64,000 bases of DNA from Methylobacterium oryzae (GTDB lineage Bacteria; Pseudomonadota; Alphaproteobacteria; Rhizobiales; Beijerinckiaceae), in contig NZ_CP090349.1 of NCBI RefSeq assembly GCF_021398735.1, positions 4,111,001-4,175,000 on the forward strand, written 5' to 3'. The notes below the pieces were generated by a model, which was not told the DNA's origin, did no database searches, and was given only the letters and a program-made list of their open reading frames with translations. Shown piece after piece: positions 9,664 to 18,403 of this stretch. Each line of letters starts with the position of its first letter. The stretch's first letter is position 1. A program made the position numbers and the translations under genes.

Positions 9664-9721
9664 CGGTCGGTTCCGGTCGTGCGGGCGAGACCCGCAGGAC
9701 ATGAACAGTTTGTGCTAACAG

Positions 9722-9731
9722 GGTTATAACC
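9722..9731. promoter_or_regulatory. AT-rich palindrome in the divergent chemoreceptor/jetC region
   Basis: A perfect 10-bp palindrome, GGTTATAACC, lies in the 176-bp gap between the divergent starts. It contains a TATAAC that could serve as a -10 element in either direction, but I find no convincing -35 at the right distance. It may be a promoter core or an operator serving both genes. Confidence 0.3.
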
Positions 9732-9839
9732 TGAGGTAGGATCAGGCTTCACGGGTTCGCGTGTGTCGGCTTGCATACGCGGCCGAGTCCGGCCAACTGG
9801 GCCGCTCATTCCTCGCCACCGACCCGACCCACCGACACC

Positions 9840-12800
9840 GTGTACGTCCTCACCGACATCGCCATCTCGAACTGGTACCTGATCCGCCGCGAGCAGATCC
9901 GCCTGCGCGGCGCCGCGGCGCTGGTCGGGCCGACCGGCGCCGGGAAGTCGACGATCTTCGACGCGGTCGGCACGGTGCTGGCCGGCAACAACGCCAGCCG
10001 CCTCGCCCTCAACGCCTCGGCCTCCGGCCGCAGCGCCCGCACCGTGCGCGACTACTGCCTGGGCTGGATCAGCGACCCGGCGGAGGGCGGCCGCCCGACG
10101 CGGGAATCCTGCGAGACCGTGCTGGTGCTGGTCTTCGAGAACCCCGATTCCGGCCGCGTGGTCTCGGTCGGCCTCGCCCTGGCGGCCCGGGCCGCCGAGC
10201 CGAAGGAGACCGTGCTGTCGCGCTTCATCGCGGTCGGGCACAGGTTCGAGGTCTCCGACTACGCCCGCACCGCCCCCGGCGGCACCTACACGGCGCCCTG
10301 GAGCGAGATCGCCGCGGAGCTGCGCGCCCGCGCGTCGAGCTTCACCGAGTACCGCACCTCCGGCGAGCGCTTCACGGCCGACGTGCTGGCGACCCTGCGC
10401 GAGGGCGCGCCGGCGCCGGAGCCGCGCCACTTCCTGCGCAGCTTCGCCAACGCGGTGGCGTTCAAGCCGATCTTCGACACCAGCGCCTTCGTGCGCGCCT
10501 TCGTGCTCGAGCCGGAGCCCCTCGACGTCGAGCGCGTGCGCCACTCCATCGCCAACTGGCGGCGCCTCCGGGAGACCATCGCCGAGCTGGAGACCCGGCT
10601 CGGGCGCCTGCGGCGCCTGCGCGACCGCTACGAGGCCTGGGGCGAGGCGGTCCTCGCCGCCGCGACGCACGAGCTGCGGGCGGCCAGCGCCGATCTGCGC
10701 CGCCGCAGCCTCGACCTCATCGCCGTCCGGGGCCGCCTCCGCGAGGGCGCCGACACCCTGCGCATCGCCCGCGAGCGCGTCGCGGCGAGCCGCGGCTACG
10801 TCCGCGAGATCGACGGCGAGATCGCCGAGAAGAAGGCGCTGGCCGCCGCGGGCGCCGCCGAGGGCCGGCTCGCGGCCTCGACGCTCGGCCTGTCCATGCT
10901 GGAGCGCGACCGCAAGGAGCTGATCGGCCGGATCGGCGACCTCGTCGCCCTCGTCGGGCAGATGGCCAAGCTCCAGCCGGTCACCCCGATCCTGCGGCAG
11001 AGCTGCCCGCAGGCGGCCCGCCTCGCCGAGGCCTGCGCCCGGGCTGGCCTGCGCCGGGACGCCTCGCCCGAGGAGATCCTGCGCCCCGACGGCCCGCTGG
11101 CCGAGCTGGCCGACGGGCTGGCGCGCCTGCCCGACTTCGACGAGGCCCTGGAGCGGGCCGCCGAGGACGCGGCGCTCAAGGCCCGCGCGCAGGAGAGCGA
11201 GGCCGAGCGCACGGCGCCGCGCACCGGCGGCGGCCCGGCGGCGCGGCTGTCCTCCGATACGGTGGCGTTCCGCGGCGAGCTGGAGCGACGCGGGATCGAC
11301 GCGCTGCCGATCTGCGAATTGGCCGAGATCGTCGACCCGACCTGGGGGCCGGCCCTCGAAGGGCTGCTCGGGCGCGCCCGCGAGGCCCTGGTGGTCGCAC
11401 CGGACCGGCTGAGCGAGGCGCTCGGCGTGCTGCAATCCGGCCGCGACCGCTACAGCCGCTGCATCCTGGTCAAGACCACCGACACCGCCAAGCAGCGCGC
11501 CCGCCGCTACGACGACGGTCCGCTCACCGTGATCGAGACCAGCGACCCCCACGCCGAGGCGTTCCTCGGCGTGCGGCTCGGCGGCTACGACCTCGCCCGG
11601 GACGATGCCGAACTGGCGCGCCTGTCCCGGGCCGTGGCGCCCAGCGGCCGGACCACGGCCGGCATGGCCTACACCGTCACCCGCAGCGTCGACCTGCTGA
11701 TGACCCGCGGCCATCGCGGGCCGACCGCCGACAGCCGCCGCGCCCACGAGATCGCCGTCGCGGAGGCGCGGCGCCTGCGCGGCGAGGCCGCGGTCCTGCG
11801 CGAGGCCGCCCGGACGGCCGCCGCGATCCGGGCCCGCGTCGCCCGGGGCCTCGACGCGGTGGAGGCCCTGCGGGCCGAGCTCGACGGGCTGGAGGGGCGG
11901 CGGCGCACGCTCCAGACCGAGCGGGAAGGCATCGAGAAGCGCGACACGGCCGGGCTCGCCGCCGAGATCGCCGCGCTGACCACCGAGCGGGTCGGCTACC
12001 TGCGGGAATTGTCGGAGGAGCTGGAGCCGAAGCTCGACCGCCTGCTCGCCGACGAGGCGGCCCTGCGCGCCCGTCTGGGGCCGGTGCGCGAGGCCGTCCG
12101 CGCCGCCCTGTCGGCCCGCCGCGCGGCCCTGCGCCAGCTGAGCGCGGGCGACGCGGCGCGGGTGCGCCTCGCCCGCGCCGAGCCCTTCGACCTCGGCGCG
12201 GTCGCCGAGGCGCGGCGGGCGCTCGCCGGCCTCGACGCCAAGGCGGCCGGGGCGCGGGTGAGCGCCGAGCGCGGTCTCGCGCGGGATTCCGCTGAGGCCG
12301 CCCGCTCGCACGGGCGCATCGCCGAGCGCGAGCTGGCGGAGGCCTGCGCCGCCTGGCGGGTCGAGAACCCCCTCGCCTCGGGCGACGCCCCGGCGATCGA
12401 CGGCTTCGCCTGGGTGCGCCGGGAATACGAGGCGGTCGAGGGGCACGAGCTGCGCCGCTACCGGGCGCAGGCCGAGCGGGCCGAGTCCGAGATGCGCCGC
12501 CTCATGACCGAGGACCTGCTGACGCGCCTCGCCGACCGGTTCGAGCGGGTCCATGCCCGGCTCGCGGCCCTGAACGAGCGGCTCTCGGCGCGCAGCTTCA
12601 CCGGCCAGACCTACGCGTTCGAGGCGGCGGTGGACCGCCGCTACGCTGCCGTCCACGCGCTGGCCACCGAGACCGCTCGCTCGCCCGAGGCCGCGCAGGC
12701 GCTGCTCGCCGGCGAGGCGGAGGGGCCGATGGCGGCCGCGCTCGAGGAGATCACCGCGCTGATCGCCGGCGCGGACGACGCGGCGCGGCTCGCCGATTAC

Positions 12801-13277
12801 CGCAACTACTTCGTCTACGAGATCGGCATGCGCGACCGGGCGGGCAACCGCACCACGATGTCGGCCCGGGCGCTGCGCGGCTCCGGCGGCGAGGCGCAGG
12901 CGCCGTTCTACGTGGCGATCGCCGCGTCGCTCGCCAGCGCCTACTACCCGGGCGACCGGCCGGGCGACGAGAATCCGGGGCTGGGCCTGTGCCTGCTCGA
13001 CGAGGCGTTCTCGAAGCTCGACGTGCGCAATAGCCAGGCGCTGGTCGATCTCTACCGCGCCTGGGGGCTGCAGCTGCTGATCGCCGCCCCCGAGGACAAG
13101 CGCACGACGCTGACCGAGGTGATGGACACGATCGTGACGGTCTACAAGAGCCCGGATCTGACCTCGGTCCGGATCGAGGCCGAGCACCCGCTCGAGGCGG
13201 CCCGGCGGGCGCTGCACGCGATCAACCCCGATCAGGTCGGGATCGAGGGCTTCCGCCAGTCGGACGCCGCGGAGTGA
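9840..13277 (+). CDS. jetC: JetC/MksB-like SMC ATPase
   Basis: A 1145-residue SMC-type ATPase. Walker A is GPTGAGKST (residues 30-38), directly after the family's N-terminal pattern VLTDIAISNWYLIRREQI. A long Arg/Ala/Glu-rich coiled coil occupies most of the middle. The C-terminal head has the signature SGGEAQAPFYVAIAASL (from about 1015) and Walker B LCLLDEAFSKLD (about 1050), followed by LQLLIAAPEDKR. ATP-driven head engagement would power DNA loop extrusion with JetA and JetB. GTG 9840 is preferred over an upstream TTG at 9771 because VYVLTDIAIS matches the usual start. It is separated from jetAB by a reversed gene, and no JetD-like gene follows. Confidence 0.85.
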   Translation: MYVLTDIAISNWYLIRREQIRLRGAAALVGPTGAGKSTIFDAVGTVLAGNNASRLALNASASGRSARTVRDYCLGWISDPAEGGRPTRESCETVLVLVFENPDSGRVVSVGLALAARAAEPKETVLSRFIAVGHRFEVSDYARTAPGGTYTAPWSEIAAELRARASSFTEYRTSGERFTADVLATLREGAPAPEPRHFLRSFANAVAFKPIFDTSAFVRAFVLEPEPLDVERVRHSIANWRRLRETIAELETRLGRLRRLRDRYEAWGEAVLAAATHELRAASADLRRRSLDLIAVRGRLREGADTLRIARERVAASRGYVREIDGEIAEKKALAAAGAAEGRLAASTLGLSMLERDRKELIGRIGDLVALVGQMAKLQPVTPILRQSCPQAARLAEACARAGLRRDASPEEILRPDGPLAELADGLARLPDFDEALERAAEDAALKARAQESEAERTAPRTGGGPAARLSSDTVAFRGELERRGIDALPICELAEIVDPTWGPALEGLLGRAREALVVAPDRLSEALGVLQSGRDRYSRCILVKTTDTAKQRARRYDDGPLTVIETSDPHAEAFLGVRLGGYDLARDDAELARLSRAVAPSGRTTAGMAYTVTRSVDLLMTRGHRGPTADSRRAHEIAVAEARRLRGEAAVLREAARTAAAIRARVARGLDAVEALRAELDGLEGRRRTLQTEREGIEKRDTAGLAAEIAALTTERVGYLRELSEELEPKLDRLLADEAALRARLGPVREAVRAALSARRAALRQLSAGDAARVRLARAEPFDLGAVAEARRALAGLDAKAAGARVSAERGLARDSAEAARSHGRIAERELAEACAAWRVENPLASGDAPAIDGFAWVRREYEAVEGHELRRYRAQAERAESEMRRLMTEDLLTRLADRFERVHARLAALNERLSARSFTGQTYAFEAAVDRRYAAVHALATETARSPEAAQALLAGEAEGPMAAALEEITALIAGADDAARLADYRNYFVYEIGMRDRAGNRTTMSARALRGSGGEAQAPFYVAIAASLASAYYPGDRPGDENPGLGLCLLDEAFSKLDVRNSQALVDLYRAWGLQLLIAAPEDKRTTLTEVMDTIVTVYKSPDLTSVRIEAEHPLEAARRALHAINPDQVGIEGFRQSDAAE

Positions 13278-13288
13278 GCCCGCGGGGC

Positions 13289-13321
13289 ACCGGGGCGGGG
13301 CTTCGCGCCGCCGTCCCCGGT
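13289..13321. terminator. Hairpin between convergent jetC and a small gene
   Basis: ACCGGGG (13289-13295) pairs with CCCCGGT (13315-13321) around a GC-rich loop that can also pair. It lies 12 nt after the jetC stop and 27 nt from the stop of the minus-strand gene, so it could end both transcripts. There is no T-run. Confidence 0.45.
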
Positions 13322-13347
13322 ATCCCCGTTCTCCGGGAGATCGATCG

Positions 13348-13563
13348 TCAGTTCAGGTAGGTGCGGATCCAGTTCGGCGAGAGGATCTCGCCCTCTTCGG
13401 TGATGATCCAGGGCTGCTTGGCCGGGTCGGCCAGGGCGCCGGCCGCGGCGGCGATCGCCTCCCGCAGGGTCCGGTAGCGCTCGGGCTGCGCCAGCGGGGC
13501 GGTCGCCGGGGCGGTGCGCCAGATCGTCAGATCCGCGGGCCGTTCCAGAGCTTCGGTTTCCAT
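13348..13563 (-). CDS. Small conserved-looking hypothetical protein
   Basis: A 71-residue soluble protein with an Ala-rich helix in the middle and an ordered C-terminal segment (PWIITEEGEILSPNWIR). A strong GGAAGGA ribosome-binding site precedes the ATG at 13563, which supports it as real. The family is not recognised; the WIITEEGEIL segment looks like a beta hairpin. It converges on jetC, and nothing suggests it is the missing JetD, which is a much larger nuclease. Confidence 0.65.
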   Translation of the reverse strand: METEALERPADLTIWRTAPATAPLAQPERYRTLREAIAAAAGALADPAKQPWIITEEGEILSPNWIRTYLN

Positions 13564-13974
13564 GGGTACTCGTCCTTCCGAACCGTTTTGGACCGTTCAG
13601 ATCGCCGCCGCCGGGCTCTGCCGAGGGGCTGCGGCGATCGATGGTCTGGGCGTCAATGCAAGCATCTCTGCGGCAGCTTTGCGATCAATTCGGGCGGTTC
13701 TCGAAACCAGCATCCGGTGCCGAGGCACGAGTTCGGGCGCGGTTCGGTGTTCCATGTCCGTATTGAGCGCGACTGAGCTGCCCTGGACTTGCGAGAATTG
13801 TGGCTCCTGAATGATGACCATTCCGTTAGCCAGTCTGCGCCGGTCGCCGACGTGCGCCAGAACACGTCAGGGGCCTGTCGGCGGCGGCGCCTCTCTGTGT
13901 TGACGCCCCGATCCTGAACGCGCACTTAAGGCTCGGCCTGTCGGGGCCTGCCTACGCTTCTCTCGGAGTCACCC
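13564..13974. other. Intergenic region of 411 bp without a credible gene
   Basis: Base composition is more balanced here than in the flanking genes, and short open frames on both strands lack ribosome-binding sites and recognisable sequence. ACCGTT occurs twice, 10 bp apart, at 13582 and 13592 in front of the small minus-strand gene and may be an operator. A TTGACG at about 13899 is a possible -35 for the HtrA-like gene. Nothing else is visible. Confidence 0.4.
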
Positions 13975-15105
13975 GTGCCGGATCGTACCGTGCGCATCGT
14001 CCTCGCCGCGGTCCTGGTCCTGCTGGCGCTCTACGTCGCCCAGCCCTACCTGCAGCCGCTGCTCTACGCGGCCGACACGCCCCGGGCGATCACGGCCCGC
14101 GGCGATCTGGCGCCGGCCGAGTCCTCGACGGTCGCGCTGTTCGAGCGCGCGAGCCCGTCCGTCGTTCACGTTTTCGCGCAGGGCGCCGCGCAGAACCGCG
14201 ACCTGCTCGACCTCGACGACCAGGGCGGCGAGCAGGGCGGGACGCAGACCGGCACCGGCTTCGTGTGGGACGGCGCCGGTCACATCGTCACCAACACCCA
14301 CGTCGTGCAGAACGCCGCGCGGAGCGGCGGCTCGGTCTCGGTCCGGATGAGCGACGGCGAGGTCGTGCCCGCCACCCTCGTCGGGATGGCGCCGTCCTAC
14401 GACCTCGCGGTCCTGCAATTGGGGCGGGTGCGGACCATGCCGCCGCCGCTGGCGATCGGCACCTCGGCCGATCTCAAGGTCGGGCAGTCGGCCTTCGCCA
14501 TCGGCAACCCGTTCGGCCTCGACCACACGCTGACCACCGGGGTCATCAGCGCCGTGCGCCGCCGCATGCCGACGAGCGAGGGCCGCGAAGTGTCCGGCGT
14601 CATCCAGACGGACGCGGCGATCAACCCGGGCAATTCCGGCGGCCCGCTCCTCGATTCCGCCGGCCGGCTGATCGGCGTCAACACCGCCATCGTGTCACCG
14701 TCCGGCGCCAGCGCCGGCATCGGCTTCGCGATCCCCGTCGACGTGGTGAACCGGATCGTGCCGGAGCTGATCAAGGCCGGCCGCGTGCGCAATCCCGGCA
14801 TCGGCATCATCGCCGCCCAGGAGGCGGCCACCGCGCGGCTCGGCATCGACGGCGTGGTCATCGTGCGGGTGCTGCCCGGCTCCCCGGCCGCGCAGGCCGG
14901 TCTGCGCGGCGTCGACCCGCAGACCGGCGACCTCGGCGACGTGATCGTCGAGGCCAACGATCGCCCGGTCCACCGCCTCGCGGACCTGACCGCGGCCATC
15001 GAGGAGGCCGGCCTCGGCGCCGGCGTGACCCTCAAGGTGGAGCGCGACGGCCGGATCCGGCAGGTCCGCGTCACCACCGCCGAGGTCGCGGAGAACCGGC
15101 GATGA
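13975..15105 (+). CDS. HtrA/DegP-like serine protease with one PDZ domain
   Basis: A 376-residue envelope protease. An N-terminal hydrophobic helix (VRIVLAAVLVLLALYVAQ) anchors or exports it. The trypsin-like domain carries the catalytic triad His109 (TNTHVV), Asp143 (SYDLAVL) and Ser221 (GNSGGPLL). A single PDZ domain follows from about residue 270 (PGIGI, PAAQAGLRG, DVIVEAN). One PDZ and a membrane anchor resemble DegS-type proteases more than the two-PDZ DegP. The start is GTG 13975 with CGGAG 6-10 nt upstream. Its stop overlaps the start of a small secreted protein (ATGA), so the two are co-translated. Confidence 0.9.
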   Translation: MPDRTVRIVLAAVLVLLALYVAQPYLQPLLYAADTPRAITARGDLAPAESSTVALFERASPSVVHVFAQGAAQNRDLLDLDDQGGEQGGTQTGTGFVWDGAGHIVTNTHVVQNAARSGGSVSVRMSDGEVVPATLVGMAPSYDLAVLQLGRVRTMPPPLAIGTSADLKVGQSAFAIGNPFGLDHTLTTGVISAVRRRMPTSEGREVSGVIQTDAAINPGNSGGPLLDSAGRLIGVNTAIVSPSGASAGIGFAIPVDVVNRIVPELIKAGRVRNPGIGIIAAQEAATARLGIDGVVIVRVLPGSPAAQAGLRGVDPQTGDLGDVIVEANDRPVHRLADLTAAIEEAGLGAGVTLKVERDGRIRQVRVTTAEVAENRR

Positions 15106-15350
15106 CGCGCGCGGCCCTCCTCCTGACCCTGATCCTCCTCGCCGCCGCCGCGCGGGCCGGCGAGGCGCCGACGCGCGCGCGCCTCTGCCCGGAGAACCTG
15201 CCCGAGGGCGTGCGTCTCCCGCCGCAGCCCGGCTGCGACGCGAGCGTGCGCCCGCCGACGCCGCGCCGGCCGGGCCACTTCGATCTCGGGGACGGGACGA
15301 GCATCCAGATCGGCGGGAGCGCGTCCGCCCTCTACGGCGTGCGGCGCTGA
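15102..15350 (+). CDS. Small secreted protein of unknown function
   Basis: An 82-residue protein with a clear signal peptide (ALLLTLILLAAAARAGE, cleavage near residue 19). The mature part has two cysteines (RLCPENL and QPGCDAS) that could form a disulfide, is Pro/Arg-rich, and ends GTSIQIGGSASALYGVRR. The start ATG overlaps the protease stop by 4 nt, so it may be a partner or substrate of that protease; this is inferred from position only. Confidence 0.7.
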   Translation: MTRAALLLTLILLAAAARAGEAPTRARLCPENLPEGVRLPPQPGCDASVRPPTPRRPGHFDLGDGTSIQIGGSASALYGVRR

Positions 15351-15353
15351 GCG

Positions 15354-16115
15354 ATGGTGCTGTTCGCCGGCCTGCTCGCCTGCCTGACCCTGTGGTGGCT
15401 GTCGAAGAACTCGGGCGGCCTCGGCCGGAGGCTCCGCGGCGGTCTCCGGGCTGGCCTCGGTGCCGCCCTCGGGCGGGCGCGTCTGCCGACCTTCGGCGCC
15501 TTCGCGCTGCTCGCGGCCGGGTTCCTGCTCCTGCGCGGGAACTTCGTCCTCGCGGCACTGCTCGGGCTGAGCGGCGTCTGGATGATCGAGGGCCAGGCCG
15601 CCATGACCGCGCGGCTGCGCCGGCTGATCCGGCCGGGATCCGGCGAGCGCCCGCGCGACCCGGAGGACCGCCGCTTCCGCACGGTCCTGATCGACGCCCT
15701 CGTGCGCCCGGACGGCAGCCTGCGCACGGGCCGCGTCATCGCGGGGCCGGGCGCCGGCGCGTGGCTCGACAGCATGCCCACCGGGGCCGTGGTCGAGCTG
15801 CTGCGGCTCTGCCGGATCCGCGACGCCGCCGGCGCCGCCCTGCTAGAGCCGTATCTCGACCGCCGGTCGCCCGGATGGCGTGTAGACGCTGAGGGCGATC
15901 GCGACCCGCGGCCGCGCCGTCCGCCGCATCCAGGGGCGATGACGCAGGAGCAGGCGTACGAGATCCTGGGGCTTCAGCGCGGGGCGACCGCTGAGGAGAT
16001 CCGGTCGGCCCACCGGTCTCTCATGAAGCGCGCCCACCCCGACCAGGGGGGCAGCGCCGAGGGCGCGGCGCGCGTCAACGCGGCCCGGGACAGGCTTCTG
16101 AACCGACATCGCTGA
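15354..16115 (+). CDS. Membrane-anchored J-domain (DnaJ-like) protein
   Basis: A 253-residue protein. The N-terminal part has two hydrophobic segments (LFAGLLACLTLWWLS and FGAFALLAAGFLLLRGNFVLAALLGLSGVWMI), a middle segment lies in the cytoplasm, and a short J domain closes the C-terminus: YEILGL, then the HPD signature within MKRAHPDQGG. J domains stimulate the ATPase of DnaK-type chaperones. A membrane-anchored, C-terminal J domain recalls the Tim14/DjlA-like arrangement. It starts 3 nt after the small secreted gene, completing a likely three-gene operon with the HtrA-like protease. Confidence 0.85.
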   Translation: MVLFAGLLACLTLWWLSKNSGGLGRRLRGGLRAGLGAALGRARLPTFGAFALLAAGFLLLRGNFVLAALLGLSGVWMIEGQAAMTARLRRLIRPGSGERPRDPEDRRFRTVLIDALVRPDGSLRTGRVIAGPGAGAWLDSMPTGAVVELLRLCRIRDAAGAALLEPYLDRRSPGWRVDAEGDRDPRPRRPPHPGAMTQEQAYEILGLQRGATAEEIRSAHRSLMKRAHPDQGGSAEGAARVNAARDRLLNRHR

Positions 16116-16187
16116 ACTCCACGCGCGTTGTCAGAGAGTTACCGATCGTCGGCCGCGGACGAACTCGGTCGCGGCCGTTCCGTAACC

Positions 16188-16238
16188 GGCGCGCGGGCGC
16201 GCCGGTGGCTCGCGAAACGCGGCGCGCGGGCGCGCCGG
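16188..16238. repeat. Tandem pair of GC-rich hairpins
   Basis: An identical 18-nt unit occurs at 16188-16205 and 16221-16238. Each unit can fold on itself (GGCGCGC pairing with GCGCGCC around GG). The pair lies between the convergent stops of the J-domain gene and the carboxypeptidase and may work as a bidirectional terminator. Confidence 0.6.
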
Positions 16239-16253
16239 CGGGTCTCGCGGGTC

Positions 16254-17720
16254 TCAGCTCCGGGTGGCGAAGCAGCTGAAGCCGCTTCGCTTCAGGGCCG
16301 AGCAGGCCTCCTGGGCGGAATCCTGCTCGGAGAAGCCCGAGAAGCGGGCGCGGAACAGCGTGGTGCCGCCGTGCTCGACCTTGACCGTGTAGGGCGCGGC
16401 CTTCGACAGGCTGCCGCCGACCTTGGCGCGCGCTTCCGAGAGCATCGTCCGGGCCTTGGACTCGTCGTCCATGGCGCCGAGCTGGATCACCCAGGCGGTC
16501 GGGACGACGCGGGCGCCGGAGACCGCCTTCGGCGGCTCGTCGCGCTCGAGGGAGGCCACCCGGGCCGTGGACTTGGACGCGCCCGGGAAGGGCGGCTGGG
16601 CGTTGCCGCCGCCGGCATAGGCCTGGGCCGCCTTCGGGATCCCCTGCGGGCCGGGCTTCCAGGTGCCGCCCGGCGTCGTCGTCTTGGCGGGGGACAGGTC
16701 GAGGGGCTCGCCGGTGGTGCCGGTTGTCTCGACGTCCTCGTCGTCCGCCGAGGCGACCTGCGTGCGGGTCCGCGAGACCGCGTCGGCGACGACCGCCGGG
16801 CGGGCGCGCTCGGCGACCTCGGTGACCGGCGCCGAGATCCGGGCGCCGGCATAGGCGCGCGGCAGGCTGGCGCGGACGAGGTCGGCCATGATCCGGTCGC
16901 GGCTCGCGCCGGACTTGCCGCCCAGCACGATCGCCACGATCTGGCGCCCCTCGGACTTCGCCGCGGTCATCAGGTTGAAGCCGGAATCCCGCGTGTAGCC
17001 GGTCTTGATCCCGTCGACGCCCTGGACGTTGCCCAGGAGGCGGTTGTGGTTGCCGATCACCCGGCCGCGGAACGCGAAGGACCGGGTCTGGAAGTAGCGG
17101 TAGTAGTGCGGGAACCGGTCCTGGATCGCCCGGGCCAGCACGGTCAGGTCACGCGCGGTGGTCAGCTGGTCCGGATCGGGCAGGCCCGAGGCGTTGGCGT
17201 AGTGCGTGCGGCTCATGCCGAGGGCGTGGGCCTTCGCGGTCATCATCTGGGCGAAGCGCTCCTCGGAGCCAGCGATGTTCTCGCCGATGGCGCAGGCCAC
17301 GTCGTTCGCCGACTTCGTCACGATCGCCTTGATGGCGTCCTCGACCGAGATGGTCTGGCCGGGGCGCAGGCCGAGCTTGGACGGCGCCTGGGCGGCGGCG
17401 TGGGCCGAGATGGTCAGGTCGGAATCGAGGGCGAACTTGCCCCGCTCCATCTGCTCGAACAGCATGTAGAGCGTCATCACCTTGGTGATCGAGGCCGGGT
17501 GCCGCAGGGCGTCCTCGTTCACCGCGTGCAAGGTCTTGCCGCTCTTCACGTCCACGACCATCGCCGCGTAGGGCGGGTTGTAGCCGCCGCCGGCGCGGGC
17601 GTGGTGGTGCCGACCGCGCCGGGCGTCGGCCGGTGAGGCCATGGCCGTCAGGACGGCGGCGGCCAGGATCGCGGCCGGGAGCGCTGGAATCGTCCGGGAG
17701 CGGCCTACTACGCTACGCAT
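16254..17720 (-). CDS. D-alanyl-D-alanine carboxypeptidase (PBP5/6 family) with C-terminal SPOR domain
   Basis: A 488-residue periplasmic enzyme that trims the terminal D-Ala from peptidoglycan stem peptides. A signal peptide ends near SPADA. The penicillin-binding active-site motifs are S77-ITK80, S137-A-N and K239-T-G. After the catalytic domain, a long low-complexity linker (about 300-405) leads to a SPOR domain (from WVIQLGAM), which binds denuded glycan strands at the septum; the combination suggests a role at the division site. ATG 17720 is preferred to the adjacent GTG. Confidence 0.93.
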   Translation of the reverse strand: MRSVVGRSRTIPALPAAILAAAVLTAMASPADARRGRHHHARAGGGYNPPYAAMVVDVKSGKTLHAVNEDALRHPASITKVMTLYMLFEQMERGKFALDSDLTISAHAAAQAPSKLGLRPGQTISVEDAIKAIVTKSANDVACAIGENIAGSEERFAQMMTAKAHALGMSRTHYANASGLPDPDQLTTARDLTVLARAIQDRFPHYYRYFQTRSFAFRGRVIGNHNRLLGNVQGVDGIKTGYTRDSGFNLMTAAKSEGRQIVAIVLGGKSGASRDRIMADLVRASLPRAYAGARISAPVTEVAERARPAVVADAVSRTRTQVASADDEDVETTGTTGEPLDLSPAKTTTPGGTWKPGPQGIPKAAQAYAGGGNAQPPFPGASKSTARVASLERDEPPKAVSGARVVPTAWVIQLGAMDDESKARTMLSEARAKVGGSLSKAAPYTVKVEHGGTTLFRARFSGFSEQDSAQEACSALKRSGFSCFATRS

Positions 17721-18058
17721 CACGCCTGATTGCCTCGCGAGACCGGATCTGGCCGGTCGTATCCCCTGCAGAGCCTTCCGCCGATCACGTGGCCCCGCTG
17801 CATCAGTGGAGAGTTAGGCAAGTGCAGTTACAGGCCCGTTAATGCGATCGCGGCGAGTGCCGGATCGTGCCGGTCCGGCATCCGCTTACCGGCCGTTCCC
17901 GACCCGCTGTTGCCGGTCGGCCATGCCGTGCCGGTTGCGGCCGGCCGCTCTTACAGGCCCGAGCTTGACGCTGGCTGTCGTGCCGCACACTCTCCCGGCG
18001 ATCCGAAACTGTCGGTCGCGGATGGCGGGCCGGCTCGGCGGCGGACCGGAGATCGGCG
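17721..18058. other. Intergenic region between divergent carboxypeptidase and phasin-like genes
   Basis: This 338-bp stretch has no plausible gene. A TTGACG at 17967-17972 could be a -35 for the phasin-like gene, with a poor -10 (CACTCT) 17 nt further on. ACAGGCCCG occurs twice (near 17828 and 17954). Nothing else stands out. Confidence 0.35.
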
Positions 18059-18403
18059 ATGCAGAAACCCCCTGCCCTCCCCCTGAGCCCGGTCGCCTCC
18101 GGCTTCGGGACGCCCCTGCGGCGGTTCGGGATCGCGAGCCGCGCGGCCCAGACCCTCGGCATCGAGTATCTCGACTCGGTCAAGAAGGCCCTCGACGACC
18201 TCGGGGCGACCTGGGGGGCGCTGGCGGTGGCGCGCAGCCCGACCGAGATCCTGGCGGTGCAGGCCGCGTACCTGCAGCGGGCCGGGGAGCGCGCCGCGGC
18301 TCGCTCGGCCGCCGCCGGCGACGCGATGCTGGGCCTGACCGGCGCGTTCCTGCGGCCGAAGGCGCTGGCACCGGCCGCGGCCCGTCCCGGCCCGGCGCGC
18401 TAG
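18059..18403 (+). CDS. Phasin-like protein
   Basis: A 114-residue protein with the amphipathic-helix pattern of small alphaproteobacterial phasins, which coat polyhydroxyalkanoate granules in the cytoplasm. The core resembles the phasin repeat ([34 protein letters not shown], read in two parts around ARSP). It is short for the family and no PHA synthesis genes are in the window, so granule association is inference; a general stress or DNA-associated role of phasin-like proteins is the alternative. Confidence 0.6.
   Translation: MQKPPALPLSPVASGFGTPLRRFGIASRAAQTLGIEYLDSVKKALDDLGATWGALAVARSPTEILAVQAAYLQRAGERAAARSAAAGDAMLGLTGAFLRPKALAPAAARPGPAR

Noticed and set aside
9585..13217. A minus-strand open frame of about 1210 codons opposite jetC
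   Set aside because: Shadow of the jetC coiled coil; no recognisable domain or ribosome-binding site.
13348..13563. Idea that the small gene after jetC is JetD
   Set aside because: It is 71 residues and on the other strand; JetD is a large Toprim-type nuclease and no such motif is present.
13653..13925. Short open frames in the 13.6-13.9 kb gap
   Set aside because: No ribosome-binding sites, and basic, unstructured products on both strands.
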